In this document: positions 27,834 to 36,555 of the stretch, one piece after another
Layout of the letters: every line of letters begins with the position of its first letter
Position numbering within the stretch: the first letter of the stretch is position 1
DNA from: Nesterenkonia massiliensis
Lineage (GTDB): Bacteria; Actinomycetota; Actinomycetes; Actinomycetales; Micrococcaceae
Direction: 5' to 3'
DNA length: 60,052 nucleotides
NCBI RefSeq assembly: GCF_000455245.1
Contig: NZ_HG005165.1
Span: 567,723 to 627,774, forward strand
The notes under the pieces: model-generated
Databases searched by the model: none
The model's input: only the letters and a program-made list of their open reading frames with translations
What the model was told of the DNA's origin: nothing
Program-made: the position numbers and the translations under genes

Positions 27834-28346
27834 GGTTTCCTCCATCTTGAGACGGGCTGGGGCTGATGGAACCAACACTAGGAATATCGATGTGCGTGCA
27901 ACAGAGCAGAAATGTCTGACTTTTGCCTAGTTCTTGAGCAGACCGATCAGCCGGTGGTGACAGATTGCCACGCGCCGGGATGCGGCGGAGCGGCCATGAG
28001 TGACGAACGACGATGACGGACGGGCGAGAGCATGGTGGCGCGGTCTTTCGGCTGCGGAGACGCGTCTGGTGCCTCAACGGAGGCGCGCTCGCTCGGCATG
28101 ATCACCCAGAAACACCAAAGAGCGAAAAAACTCATCAAAACCCCTCGACCATCACGCTGAAGCATGGAATAATAGAACATAGATTCTATGTGGCGACAGT
28201 GCCGCAGGGCGAAACCCAAGTAAACAGCCAGGACGACAGCCACACAGGCGAGCGCGAAGCCAACCACGCAGACAGGTGCACGCAGGCATGTGCGCATAGG
28301 TATAAGGCCAGGCCGCAAGGCCGGCACAGGGACAGGGGTGATTACC
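27834..28346. promoter_or_regulatory. Gene-free divergent region with a perfect palindrome at 28177-28191
   Basis: This 513-base stretch separates ocd (left) from the DUF222/HNH gene (right). ACATAGA-T-TCTATGT at 28177-28191 is a perfect 15-base inverted repeat; GAATAAT just before it could be a -10 box for the right-hand gene. Near 27900-27925, GCAGAAAT and ACTTTTGC form an imperfect dyad before ocd that could be an Lrp/AsnC site. No credible ORF was found in the rest. Confidence 0.45.
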
Positions 28347-29876
28347 ATGGCAGCTTCTTCCACCAGCAGCGCCAGCAGTGCCCCTCCTATGCCTGAGCAC
28401 CTGAGAGCCCTCGCCGGGGAACCAGAACTGTCTGCAGCCTGGGAGCAGCAGGTCGCTGCACGGCGAGCTGAAGCAGCCACCATCACCGCACTTCTTGACT
28501 ACCGGCAACGGACTGCCACGCATTATGCCCAGGAACCCCTGGTCACCCGGTCTGAGGCAGACCGTGCCGCTGTTCGTGATGCCGCCCGGATCCTCGGGAC
28601 CAGTGACCGCACCGCGACCACTGTCCTGAACACCACACAGGACGCTAAGCGCCTTCTCCCCCGCACGTGGGGAGCATTCTGTGAGGGTCTTATTAACCTG
28701 CCCCGGGTGCGGAAAACCGTCGACGCCGCCACCACCAGTAGCCTGCCTGATCACGTGCTGCGACAACTGGACCAGGCCGCGGCAGAACAAGCCCAACGCC
28801 GTAGTCTCTCAGAGTTTCATCACTGGCTCACCCGCTACATCGCCTCACTCGACCCAGAGGCCTACGCCAGGGCTTGTGAGAAAGAAACCCAGTCCCGGTT
28901 CGTGAGGTTTCAGCACCAGTCCCACGGGATGAGCTACCTCCAGGCCTACATCCCCACCTTGGAAGCTGCCGCTATTGAGAAGCGACTCAAAGCTGCGGCC
29001 CGCGGACTCGACCAGCACACCTCGAGCGGGGACACCGCGACTGAACACCGCCAGGCAGACCCTGGGGCCGCGGAACCAGGCATCGCACACGGCAACCCAG
29101 GACAGGGCAGCCCGACCGCAGCTCCAAAGGACGCCAGTGGCGCCCACTCCAGTACCACTGACGGCCCTACCTCCGATCCTCAAACTTCGGACCCCCGCAC
29201 CACAGACCCCCGCACCACGGACCCACGCACCGGTGACCCTCGCACCCTTGCTCAGCGGGAAGCAGACCTCCTCACCGCATGGCTTCGCGATGGACGCGTC
29301 TATGACGCCGCGGTTGATGCCAAGATCATGATCATGATCCCCGAGGCCACCCTCACCGGTGACAGTGATGAGCCGGCGATGGCAGCAGATCGGTCATGGA
29401 TGATCCCCGCCCACCAGGCCAGGAACCTCGCCGCAGACCCCGAAGCCAACCACCACTGGTACCAAGGCCATACCCGCAAGGATTCTAGGAACGCCGAGTA
29501 TGACCTGCTCAGTGCTCGGTATATCGGCCGGTACCCACCAGAGCACCTACGCGACGCGCTGATCTTCCGGGACGGGACCTGCCAAGCCGATGGGTGCACC
29601 ATCAGCGCTGAGCGCTGCGACATCGACCACCAAACCCCCTGGGAACACGGCGGAGAAACCACCGCCGACAACCTCTGGGCGTTATGCCGGCGTCATCACC
29701 GGATGAAATCCCACGGCTTCCTCCACCCACCGGATAAACAACAGCCCCACAACGCCGGGCCCAAGACCGAGCCCGAGCCCGAACCCGAACCACCGGGCCC
29801 AGCTCCGGGGCACCCGGCAAGACCAGACTTCATCTGGTCCGCGCCCATGCCCGTGCGCTATGACCTTGCTGCGTAA
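28347..29876 (+). CDS. DUF222 / HNH endonuclease-domain protein (13E12 repeat family)
   Basis: A 509-residue protein with an N-terminal DUF222 domain (about residues 40-230) and a C-terminal HNH nuclease domain: CDIDHQTPWEHGGETTADNL then CRRHHRMKSHG, with paired cysteines for zinc. Members of this family occur in many variable copies in actinobacteria (13E12 repeats of mycobacteria) and several are induced by DNA damage; their role is unknown. A variable linker between the domains holds a 15-base tandem repeat. ATG 28347 has AGGGGTG before it. It splits the arginine/ornithine locus in two, which suggests it inserted there. No transposase or flanking repeats were seen. Confidence 0.85.
   Translation: MAASSTSSASSAPPMPEHLRALAGEPELSAAWEQQVAARRAEAATITALLDYRQRTATHYAQEPLVTRSEADRAAVRDAARILGTSDRTATTVLNTTQDAKRLLPRTWGAFCEGLINLPRVRKTVDAATTSSLPDHVLRQLDQAAAEQAQRRSLSEFHHWLTRYIASLDPEAYARACEKETQSRFVRFQHQSHGMSYLQAYIPTLEAAAIEKRLKAAARGLDQHTSSGDTATEHRQADPGAAEPGIAHGNPGQGSPTAAPKDASGAHSSTTDGPTSDPQTSDPRTTDPRTTDPRTGDPRTLAQREADLLTAWLRDGRVYDAAVDAKIMIMIPEATLTGDSDEPAMAADRSWMIPAHQARNLAADPEANHHWYQGHTRKDSRNAEYDLLSARYIGRYPPEHLRDALIFRDGTCQADGCTISAERCDIDHQTPWEHGGETTADNLWALCRRHHRMKSHGFLHPPDKQQPHNAGPKTEPEPEPEPPGPAPGHPARPDFIWSAPMPVRYDLAA
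29175..29249 (+). repeat. 15-base tandem repeat inside the DUF222/HNH gene
   Basis: Five 15-base units encode DPQTS, DPRTT, DPRTT, DPRTG and DPRTL. Units two and three differ by one base. As the unit is a multiple of three, copy-number change would alter linker length without breaking the frame. Confidence 0.85.
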
Positions 29877-29901
29877 TCGTGCGCGCCGGGCAGCAGTCCT
29901 G

Positions 29902-30333
29902 CTACGTCACCACTGAACTGAGCAGCAACGAGGTCTCACTGTTGAGAACTCCCTTCACGCCCCGCATGAGGCGAAGCACCCTGTCCAGATCGCGCAGATC
30001 CGTACAGCTGATTTCCGCCACCAGATCCCAGGCGCCGTTGGTGGTGTGCAAGGCGATGATCTCCGGCAAACCACGCAGTTCATCGATCGCCCGATCAGTA
30101 TTGGTGCCTGCTACTTCGATAAACGAAATCGCTCGCACCCTGGAGAGATCCGCATCCTCCCGCACGCGCACGCTGAATCCCACGATCACCCCAGATGCAG
30201 TGAGCTTCTCGATACGGGAGGTGACAGTGGCACGGGAAACGCCCAACTGCTGGGCCAGCGATGAGATAGGCGCACGCCCATCCTTACGCAAGGCTGCTAT
30301 CAGGCGACGGTCCAGGTCCGTGAGTCTCTCCAT
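29902..30333 (-). CDS. Lrp/AsnC family transcriptional regulator
   Basis: A 143-residue regulator. The N-terminal helix-turn-helix is LTDLDRRLIAALRKDGR then LAQQLGVSRATVTSRIEKL; the C-terminal RAM (ligand-binding) domain follows (SFIEVAGTNTDRAIDELRGL, TTNGAWDLVAEIS). Divergent from arginine deiminase with 102 bases between them that contain a candidate operator. Likely it senses arginine, ornithine or another amino acid and controls arcA, perhaps also ocd-ctlX. Start ATG 30333. Confidence 0.9.
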   Translation of the reverse strand: MERLTDLDRRLIAALRKDGRAPISSLAQQLGVSRATVTSRIEKLTASGVIVGFSVRVREDADLSRVRAISFIEVAGTNTDRAIDELRGLPEIIALHTTNGAWDLVAEISCTDLRDLDRVLRLMRGVKGVLNSETSLLLSSVVT

Positions 30334-30373
30334 GAACAGAATGCTAACTCTCAGCGTTCAAAGCGACAGCTGA

Positions 30374-30390
30374 TTGCACAAAAATATGCA
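30374..30390. promoter_or_regulatory. Candidate Lrp/AsnC operator before arginine deiminase
   Basis: TTGCACAAAAATATGCA: two TGCA boxes around an A/T-rich centre, between the divergent Lrp and arcA genes, 46 bases before arcA. AT-rich-centred imperfect dyads are usual for Lrp-family proteins. Confidence 0.5.
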
Positions 30391-30435
30391 CCACGCACCT
30401 GTCCGCCGTACATCCATCCCTCTACTGTGGAGCCC

Positions 30436-31746
30436 ATGGTTGAAACAGTCACCGACAGTGAGCAGACCGCCGAGAAGGCTGTTCCCGGCAGCCCGCTAGC
30501 CCAACGACCGCATCAGAGTGGACCGTTCGTAGGTTCTGAAGTTGGACGACTGCGCCAGGTGATCGTTCACCGTCCGGGAGTAGAGCTGCTGCGACTGACC
30601 CCCGAGACCAAGCACGATCTGCTTTTCGACGATTTGTTGTGGGTCCGACGCGCTCAGGAAGAACACGATCAGTTCTGCCACGTGCTTCGTGAAGCAGGGG
30701 CAGACGTCCTCTACCTCGATACGCTCCTGACTGAGACTCTTTCGGTGCCGCAGGCCCGCCAGTTTGTCCTCGACCACACCTTCGATGAGCGCCTCTTCGG
30801 CCCGGCCGCCGCCCCGCTGCTTCGGGAGCTGGCCGATTCAATGCCGCACGCCGACCTCGCAGAGTTAGTCATCAGCGGGCTCACCAAGCGGGAACTTCTG
30901 GAACTCACCGCTGAACCCCGGTCCGTGGTCATCCATGCCCTCGCGATGGATGACCTTGTGGTGGCTCCACTGCCGAACCACCTCTTCACCCGCGATGCCT
31001 CATGCTGGGTCTACGACGGTGTGGCTGTGAACTCCATGCAGAAGCCGGCCCGCACTCGGGAAGCCATCACCTATGAAGCAATCTATCGATGGCATCCCCG
31101 CTTCGCTTCTACGAGCTGGCAGCGCTGGTCTGACGGCCTCACAGACGGTCAGGCCACTGTAGAAGGTGGGGATGTGCTGGTTCTGGGCGACGGCGCAGTT
31201 CTGGTCGGGATGAGCGAACGCACCACCCCGCAGGGCGTGGAACGCCTGGCGAAGCGGCTCTTCGCCGAGGGTTCGGCTGACCGCGTGGTGGCACTGAGTA
31301 TGCCCAAGTCACGCGAGTTCATGCACTTAGACACGGTGATGACCATGGTGGATGAACGGTCCTTCATCGAATACGCAGGACTTGGGACACTGCCGTCCTA
31401 CACCATCACTCCACGCGAGAATGGCGTAGACCCAGAGCTGAAAATCCAGGACCACCCGCCAGAACGCATGCACGCCGCAATTGCCGATGCGCTGGGACTC
31501 GATCACCTGCGCATCCTCACTCCGGAGCAGGACCTGCACTCCGCGGCCCGGGAACAGTGGGATGACGGCTGTAACGCCCTGGCACTTGAACCCGGTGTGG
31601 TCATCACCTATGACCGGACACCCACCTCCAACGCCTTTCTGCGCGATTCAGGGATTGAAGTCCATGAAGTTCCAGGCGCAGAACTCGGTCGAGGTCGAGG
31701 TGGCCCCCGCTGCATGAGTTGTCCCACCCAACGCGACCCGGTGTAA
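30436..31746 (+). CDS. arcA: Arginine deiminase
   Basis: A 436-residue arginine deiminase, hydrolysing arginine to citrulline and ammonia. Seen: SEVGRLRQVIVHRPGVEL near residue 35, the substrate-binding FTRDASCWVYDG, VEGGDVLVLG, the His of FMHLDTVMTMVDE, and the catalytic Cys426 in GPRCMSCP near the C-terminus. The 30-residue lead before the fold is longer than usual. Start is ATG 30436 with GGAG close upstream; GTG 30427 is an alternative. No ornithine carbamoyltransferase, carbamate kinase or arginine/ornithine antiporter accompanies it, so it is not the usual ATP-yielding arc operon. Citrulline could pass to CtlX and ornithine cyclodeaminase nearby. Confidence 0.93.
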   Translation: MVETVTDSEQTAEKAVPGSPLAQRPHQSGPFVGSEVGRLRQVIVHRPGVELLRLTPETKHDLLFDDLLWVRRAQEEHDQFCHVLREAGADVLYLDTLLTETLSVPQARQFVLDHTFDERLFGPAAAPLLRELADSMPHADLAELVISGLTKRELLELTAEPRSVVIHALAMDDLVVAPLPNHLFTRDASCWVYDGVAVNSMQKPARTREAITYEAIYRWHPRFASTSWQRWSDGLTDGQATVEGGDVLVLGDGAVLVGMSERTTPQGVERLAKRLFAEGSADRVVALSMPKSREFMHLDTVMTMVDERSFIEYAGLGTLPSYTITPRENGVDPELKIQDHPPERMHAAIADALGLDHLRILTPEQDLHSAAREQWDDGCNALALEPGVVITYDRTPTSNAFLRDSGIEVHEVPGAELGRGRGGPRCMSCPTQRDPV

Positions 31747-31790
31747 CCCGACTCACCGGCTGCTGCTAACCCCGCGATGGGCTACCGGGC

Positions 31791-32046
31791 TCATCCCCTG
31801 TGTTCCTGCTCACCCTCTGTGTCCTGCTCGCCCTCGCTGCCCGGGATCTCTTCCTGCGATGCGACATACCGCAGCACCATAAAGGCAGCGAGTCCAGCCA
31901 GCATGAGGTAGATCAACAAACGTGCCAGCACATCACCCTCGTTGCGCCAGAGGTCAGCGAGGAACGCCAGCGTGACAGCCGAGTGAATTCCCGTCCAGAA
32001 CCGCGGAAGACGGGGGGCGCTGCCGCCCCTGCCCTTCGACTGACAT
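31791..32046 (-). pseudogene. Small single-pass membrane protein gene, frameshifted in a run of six Cs
   Basis: From ATG 32046 (GAGG nine bases upstream, six bases after the stop of the NHL gene) the frame reads MSVEGQGRQRP and soon stops. If one base is dropped from the run of six Gs on the plus strand (32012-32017), the frame continues as RLPRFWTGIHSAVTLAF, one hydrophobic helix (LLIYLMLAGLAAFMVL) and an acidic tail, 84 residues in all, ending at 31791. So this is either a sequencing slip, a recent mutation, or a slippage-controlled gene. Convergent with arcA. Function unknown; last gene of the copper/cytochrome-type operon. Confidence 0.55.
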
Positions 32047-32052
32047 GGACGT

Positions 32053-34008
32053 CTACCTCACACCGCGGAGGTCCAGGTGAAGCTCGGAGTCTCCCCCCTC
32101 TTCCAGCGTGACCGGGATGCCCCAGTCCTGCTGGTACAGGTGGCAGGCAGCGTGCATGGGGATCTCCTCACCCGGTGCACCGTCGCATGCCGCAGCTCGG
32201 GCAGTGATATGCAGAACCCCTGCAGAAATCTCAGAGTTCAGCTGCAAAGTGCGCTGCAGCCCCACAGAGGTGCCCGATCCCTCCATCAACAGTTCAGCTG
32301 GAGTCGATGAAACCTGCAGCTGGGTGGGATCTCCCCACCGGTCATCGAGCTTCTGGCCGGTAGGTGCTGAGAAGCCCACGCTGAGCTGCACCTGGCCCGG
32401 AGCAACTGCTGTGGCCGGACGCTGCGTCTGCGCAGCACCCTCATCCACAGACAGGTACTCCTCCGGCACCGCGATGCGTACCAGTTGGTGGGCGTTGGTC
32501 TCCACTACTAAGAGGGTTGTACCGTCCGCGTCCAGCAGCACATCTGATGGTTCTTTCAGCCCGCGTGCCACGGTGGACACCTGCGCCGGCACAGTGCTGC
32601 CATCAGCAGCCAGGTGCTCCGCCTGGTACCTGCGGATGGCGCCGTTATAGGTATCAGCTACCAGGACTGATCCGTCCGGAAGTGCGGTGACACCCAGTGG
32701 GTGCTGCAGTCGGGCCTGAGCAGGATCCCCGTCACGGAAACCGAAGTCAAAGAGTCCTTCACCGACCACAGTCTCCACTGCCGGTGCCTCTGGAGACTGG
32801 CTCACTCGCAGCACCCGAAGGCTCGAAGTCTCAGAATCAGCAATCCATATATCACCGGCGGCGTCCTCGGTCAGCCCGGAGGTCTGCGCGAACCAGGACT
32901 CCCCCGCCTCGCCGTCGACAAGACCTTCAAGGCCAGTGCCTGCGTACACCGCCAGCTCACCAGTCAACGGATCAAAGCTGAAGATCTGGTGAGTACCGGC
33001 CATGGCCACAATGACCCGGCCGGTGGTATCGCTCCAGAGCACATCCCAGGGGGAGGACAGCGAGACGTTCAACGGATCGGTTCCCAAGGAACCGACGACG
33101 ACGTCGCTGCGGGTCCGCTCAGCATCCAACAGTCGCTGCACACCGTTTCCAGCCAGCGTGGTGACGTCACCGGTAGTCACGTTGATTCCGCGAAGCCGGT
33201 GGTTGACCGTATCGGCCACCACAATGTCATAGCCGACTTCGGCAGCCAGCTTCTCCGGCAGCAGCGCCAGGCCCTGGGGCTCATTGAACTGCGCGGACTC
33301 GGGCCCGCCGTCACCGTAGCCTTTCTCACCAGTTCCCCAGGAACGGGTGACCGTCTCCAGATCACCGGCCAGCTCCACAATACGGTGATGTCCGGTGTCG
33401 GCTACCAGGAATCGGCCAGGGGCGTCGTCGTCGGCACCCAGAGTCCGGTTCACCGGCACAGCTTTGCTGGGGAAGCGCAGGGTCCGAGAGACCGGCTCGG
33501 GTGCGACATAGGGTCCGTCACCGCGATGCAGTGTGCCCTTCGCCTCATGTTCAGCCGCGAGCTCCTCCACCAGTGAGGTCAGACCCGCCACATGGCCCTC
33601 ACCGGAGAGAGAAGCGGCAATGTAGCCCTCGGGGTCGATGACCACCAATGTGGGCCAGGCCCGGGCGGAGTAATTCTGCCAGGTGACCAGCTCAGGGTCA
33701 TCCAGGACAGGGTGTTCGATCTCGTAGCGCTCCACCGCAGCGGCCAGCGCATCGGGGTCAGCCTCATGCTCAAACTTCGGCGAGTGCACGCCCACGGTGA
33801 CCAGCACATCGTGGAAACGCTCCTCCAGCGGACGCAGTTCGTCCAGCACATGGAGGCAGTTGATGCAGCAGAAGGTCCAGAAATCGAGAATGACGATTTT
33901 GCCGCGCAGGTCCTCGAGGGTGACCTGCTTACCTCCGGTGTTCAGCCAGCCTCGGCCGATCAGCTCCGAAGCCCGCACACGTGCGCTGCGCTGGATAGTC
34001 TCAGTCAT
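32053..34008 (-). CDS. Thioredoxin-like / NHL-repeat protein (NHLRC2-like)
   Basis: A 651-residue protein. Residues about 15-150 form a thioredoxin fold with FWTFCCINCLHVL holding the CxxC-type active site (CCINC); from about 170 to 500 come NHL beta-propeller repeats (PQGLALLPEKL, SVLVADTYNGAIRRY and similar); the end is a beta-rich domain. No signal peptide is seen, which is odd for a redox protein beside membrane proteins, though the family is generally predicted cytoplasmic. ATG 34008 has GGGGGAAA before it and is preferred to 34020. It follows the CopD-CtaG gene by 16 bases and is likely in its operon. Confidence 0.85.
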   Translation of the reverse strand: MTETIQRSARVRASELIGRGWLNTGGKQVTLEDLRGKIVILDFWTFCCINCLHVLDELRPLEERFHDVLVTVGVHSPKFEHEADPDALAAAVERYEIEHPVLDDPELVTWQNYSARAWPTLVVIDPEGYIAASLSGEGHVAGLTSLVEELAAEHEAKGTLHRGDGPYVAPEPVSRTLRFPSKAVPVNRTLGADDDAPGRFLVADTGHHRIVELAGDLETVTRSWGTGEKGYGDGGPESAQFNEPQGLALLPEKLAAEVGYDIVVADTVNHRLRGINVTTGDVTTLAGNGVQRLLDAERTRSDVVVGSLGTDPLNVSLSSPWDVLWSDTTGRVIVAMAGTHQIFSFDPLTGELAVYAGTGLEGLVDGEAGESWFAQTSGLTEDAAGDIWIADSETSSLRVLRVSQSPEAPAVETVVGEGLFDFGFRDGDPAQARLQHPLGVTALPDGSVLVADTYNGAIRRYQAEHLAADGSTVPAQVSTVARGLKEPSDVLLDADGTTLLVVETNAHQLVRIAVPEEYLSVDEGAAQTQRPATAVAPGQVQLSVGFSAPTGQKLDDRWGDPTQLQVSSTPAELLMEGSGTSVGLQRTLQLNSEISAGVLHITARAAACDGAPGEEIPMHAACHLYQQDWGIPVTLEEGGDSELHLDLRGVR

Positions 34009-34024
34009 ACTTTCCCCCAACGTG

Positions 34025-36157
34025 TCATCGTCCTAGGTTGTTCCGCTGGTTCATCGCAGCAAACATCTGGTTGTAGTCTTCCAGCTCGGCGTCCCCACTG
34101 CGGTCAGCCTCACGGTCCAGGCGCTTGCTCTCTCGGGTGTCGTCTTTGGACCACTGCACCGCAGCGATGACGCCCATCAGCACCGCCGGAATCTCGCCGA
34201 GTCCCCACATCAGTTCACCGCCGCGTCGCTGGTCCATCAGCGCTGGGAACCAGCCATGGCCCATATTGCCGAACCAGGCGGCCTGAATCAGCTCCTCAGA
34301 ACCGGAGATCACTACCGCCAGGAACGCATGGAAGACCATAGTTGCCAGCAGGATGATGACTCTGAGGAAATGCGGCGGGCGGCTGGGCAGCGGGTCTCTG
34401 CCGATCAATACCAGTGCGAAGATGTAGCCGGTGAGTAAGAAATGCACCGTCATGAAGACGTGCCCCAGGTGATATTCCAGCGACCATCCGAAGACCGGCG
34501 TGTAGTAGAACAACACGATCGAGCCGCCGAAGTTCACTGCTGCCACCACCGGGTGAGTCACCAGCTTGGACCATTTCGAATGCACCAGCCACAGGATCCA
34601 CTCGCGGGCACCGCGAGTGCCGTCTGAGCGAGGTGTCAGGGCGCGCATGGCCAGCGTGACCGGAGAGCCGAGCACCAGGAATATCGGCACCACCATGGTC
34701 AACGTCATGTGCTGGACCATGTGGCCAGAGAACAGCACCATCCCATAGACGGCGGGTCCACCGGAGGTGACCCAGAAGAGGATCAGCAGCCCGAAGAGCC
34801 AAGCGGCTGCACGCGGCAGCGGCCAGCGGATACCGCGGCGTCGCACCTGGACAGTAGCCCGGACGTACCAGACGGCGAGGAAGATGATGACCGCCAGCCA
34901 CAGCCAATCAATGCGCCACTGGGTGAAGTAGTTCGCCAGTTCAGGAGAGGGAGGCAGCGGGTAGCCGGTGAGAATACGCGCCGGCGTGGCATCTGGTGGC
35001 AGGTCCTCGGAAACCGGCGGTGGGGTCCGGCCCAGCACCGCGCTGATGCCGATCACCGCAGTCATGATGGCGGCCTCCACCAAGATCAGCTGCCATAGCA
35101 GCCGTGATGTTGTGTAGCTGGTAGAGACCTCGGAGCCCTCACCGCGCGGAGCGCCAGCTCCAGTATGCGGTCCGGCCAGTCGTGGGATGATCCAGGCTCG
35201 GTGCATCCAGCCGATGGCCGCCAGCATCACAGTGGCCGCTGCCTTCAGCACTAGCAGCAGACCATATGGGGTATTCACCAGCTGCTGCAGGTTCTCAATG
35301 CGTAAGTCCGCATTGACCACTCCCGAGGCCGCCACCGTGACCAGCGCCAGCCCCGCCAGCACCGAGTACCGACGAAGCAGAGTACCCAGGATCTGGGGAC
35401 CGCCCTGATCGCGGGCGGTCAGCTCCTGCGCAGTGCGCGCAATCTGCGGGGCAAGCAGGGCAAGCACCAGCAGGCCCCCCACCCAGACCACCACGCCCAG
35501 CAGGTGCAGTCCCAGAGAGTTCACAGCTGCAGTGTGATCATCTCCAGAGGCCGAATGCCCCACCATGGCCATGGGAACAATGGCGCCCAACCCTAGTACC
35601 GCGGTGAAGCCAAGCCCGGCCGGGTTGCGCACTGCCGCCACCAGTGTGGAGAACAGTGCTGCGATCAGCACGATGCTCAGCCAAGCCTGGCCGGTCGCGA
35701 TGTTGACCGCGTAGTCGAAGAAACCGGCAGAGAAGCCCTCGCCAGCTGAAACCGGCAGGCCGGCCAAGGCCGAGAAAGAGAGCACCAGCACCGCTAGTGC
35801 CGCCATCGTCCAAACGACCGAGGCAGACTGGGCGATCAGCACGGCCCGAGAGAACAACGGGTGCTCCTGGCCCGCCCAGCGTTTCTGTCGCTGTCTAGGA
35901 CCTGTGCGGGCCGGAATCGCGACGGCGGCAAGGATCGCCGCGCTGACCGCCACCGCCATGGAGATGTGGTGGACATAACGCGCCACCGGCAGCCCCCACT
36001 GAGTCAGCAGGCCGGGATTGGAAATCACCCCGGAACGGCCCATACCAGTAAGCACCGCAGCCAGGATCAACGCCGCCAAACCAGTAGCGAGCGTCAGCGC
36101 GGTCAGCGGAAGCGGCGCCGCCCAGAGGGCCCGCCGCGAAGAAGTCTGAGTTGTCAC
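34025..36157 (-). CDS. CopD / CtaG fusion membrane protein (copper handling, cytochrome oxidase assembly)
   Basis: A 710-residue polytopic membrane protein joining two families. The first 390 residues have about nine helices and match CopD copper-import proteins, with His/Met-containing segments (VARYVHHISMAVAV, VGHSASGDDHT). The second half (from about 400) matches the caa3-type oxidase assembly factor CtaG: FSGHMVQHMTLTMVVPIFLVL and LGHVFMTVHFLLTGY carry the conserved His and Met. Such fusions are common in actinobacteria and are thought to move copper for oxidase assembly. Its start overlaps the preceding small gene by four bases. Confidence 0.9.
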   Translation of the reverse strand: MTTQTSSRRALWAAPLPLTALTLATGLAALILAAVLTGMGRSGVISNPGLLTQWGLPVARYVHHISMAVAVSAAILAAVAIPARTGPRQRQKRWAGQEHPLFSRAVLIAQSASVVWTMAALAVLVLSFSALAGLPVSAGEGFSAGFFDYAVNIATGQAWLSIVLIAALFSTLVAAVRNPAGLGFTAVLGLGAIVPMAMVGHSASGDDHTAAVNSLGLHLLGVVVWVGGLLVLALLAPQIARTAQELTARDQGGPQILGTLLRRYSVLAGLALVTVAASGVVNADLRIENLQQLVNTPYGLLLVLKAAATVMLAAIGWMHRAWIIPRLAGPHTGAGAPRGEGSEVSTSYTTSRLLWQLILVEAAIMTAVIGISAVLGRTPPPVSEDLPPDATPARILTGYPLPPSPELANYFTQWRIDWLWLAVIIFLAVWYVRATVQVRRRGIRWPLPRAAAWLFGLLILFWVTSGGPAVYGMVLFSGHMVQHMTLTMVVPIFLVLGSPVTLAMRALTPRSDGTRGAREWILWLVHSKWSKLVTHPVVAAVNFGGSIVLFYYTPVFGWSLEYHLGHVFMTVHFLLTGYIFALVLIGRDPLPSRPPHFLRVIILLATMVFHAFLAVVISGSEELIQAAWFGNMGHGWFPALMDQRRGGELMWGLGEIPAVLMGVIAAVQWSKDDTRESKRLDREADRSGDAELEDYNQMFAAMNQRNNLGR

Positions 36158-36423
36158 CGGGCTTCGTCTCCCGGCCGGTGGTCCTCAGCGTCGTCCTCAG
36201 CATCGGACTGCCCGGGGCCCAGATTCTCGGAACCCGGCCCCTCGTGGTCCTTGTGCCAGGATTCTGACTGCTTGAGCTTCTGGCGCATCAGAATCAGGAC
36301 AAGGACGACCACCGCGAAGGCTCCGGCGGCGAAAACGATCGGTGCCCAGGTCGGCGCGTCCGCGGCCATCGCCCCCACTTGGGAGACTGCGGTGAGCGGG
36401 AGAGGGAGGGGGCCAGATGCCAT
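36154..36423 (-). CDS. Small single-pass membrane protein of the copD operon
   Basis: An 89-residue protein with one hydrophobic helix (IVFAAGAFAVVVLVLILM, about residues 28-46) followed by a Lys/Glu/Asp-rich cytoplasmic tail. Not assigned to a family. Its stop overlaps the CopD-CtaG start (ATGA), so it is translated with it. Start at ATG 36423 is uncertain: an internal ATG 18 codons later has a better purine-rich site (GTGGGGGCG). Confidence 0.65.
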   Translation of the reverse strand: MASGPLPLPLTAVSQVGAMAADAPTWAPIVFAAGAFAVVVLVLILMRQKLKQSESWHKDHEGPGSENLGPGQSDAEDDAEDHRPGDEAR

Positions 36424-36430
36424 ACCAGAA

Positions 36431-36447
36431 TTCTACGCCCGGTAGAA
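36431..36447. promoter_or_regulatory. Palindrome before the copD operon
   Basis: TTCTAC, GCCCG, GTAGAA: 6-bp perfect arms, 8 bases before the first start codon of the operon. Possible operator, for example for a copper-sensing repressor; no such gene is adjacent. Confidence 0.4.
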
Positions 36448-36473
36448 CTGGGGCGCACCCCACGTGACACCAG

Positions 36474-36518
36474 ACGACGACGGCTCCTGACCCATTACAG
36501 GTCAGGAGCCGTCGTCGT
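36474..36518 (-). terminator. hup terminator
   Basis: A perfect 18-bp stem (arms 36474-36491 and 36501-36518, ACGACGACGGCTCCTGAC and its complement) with a 9-base loop, about 40 bases after the HU stop codon. Confidence 0.85.
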
Positions 36519-36555
36519 ATTCGGGGCTAGCGTGATGCTAGCCGAGCGTGAAAGC

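Noticed and set aside
27947-28486. A 179-codon minus-strand frame running into the DUF222 gene
   Set aside because: It overlaps the DUF222 coding start, has no family resemblance and begins without a ribosome binding site.
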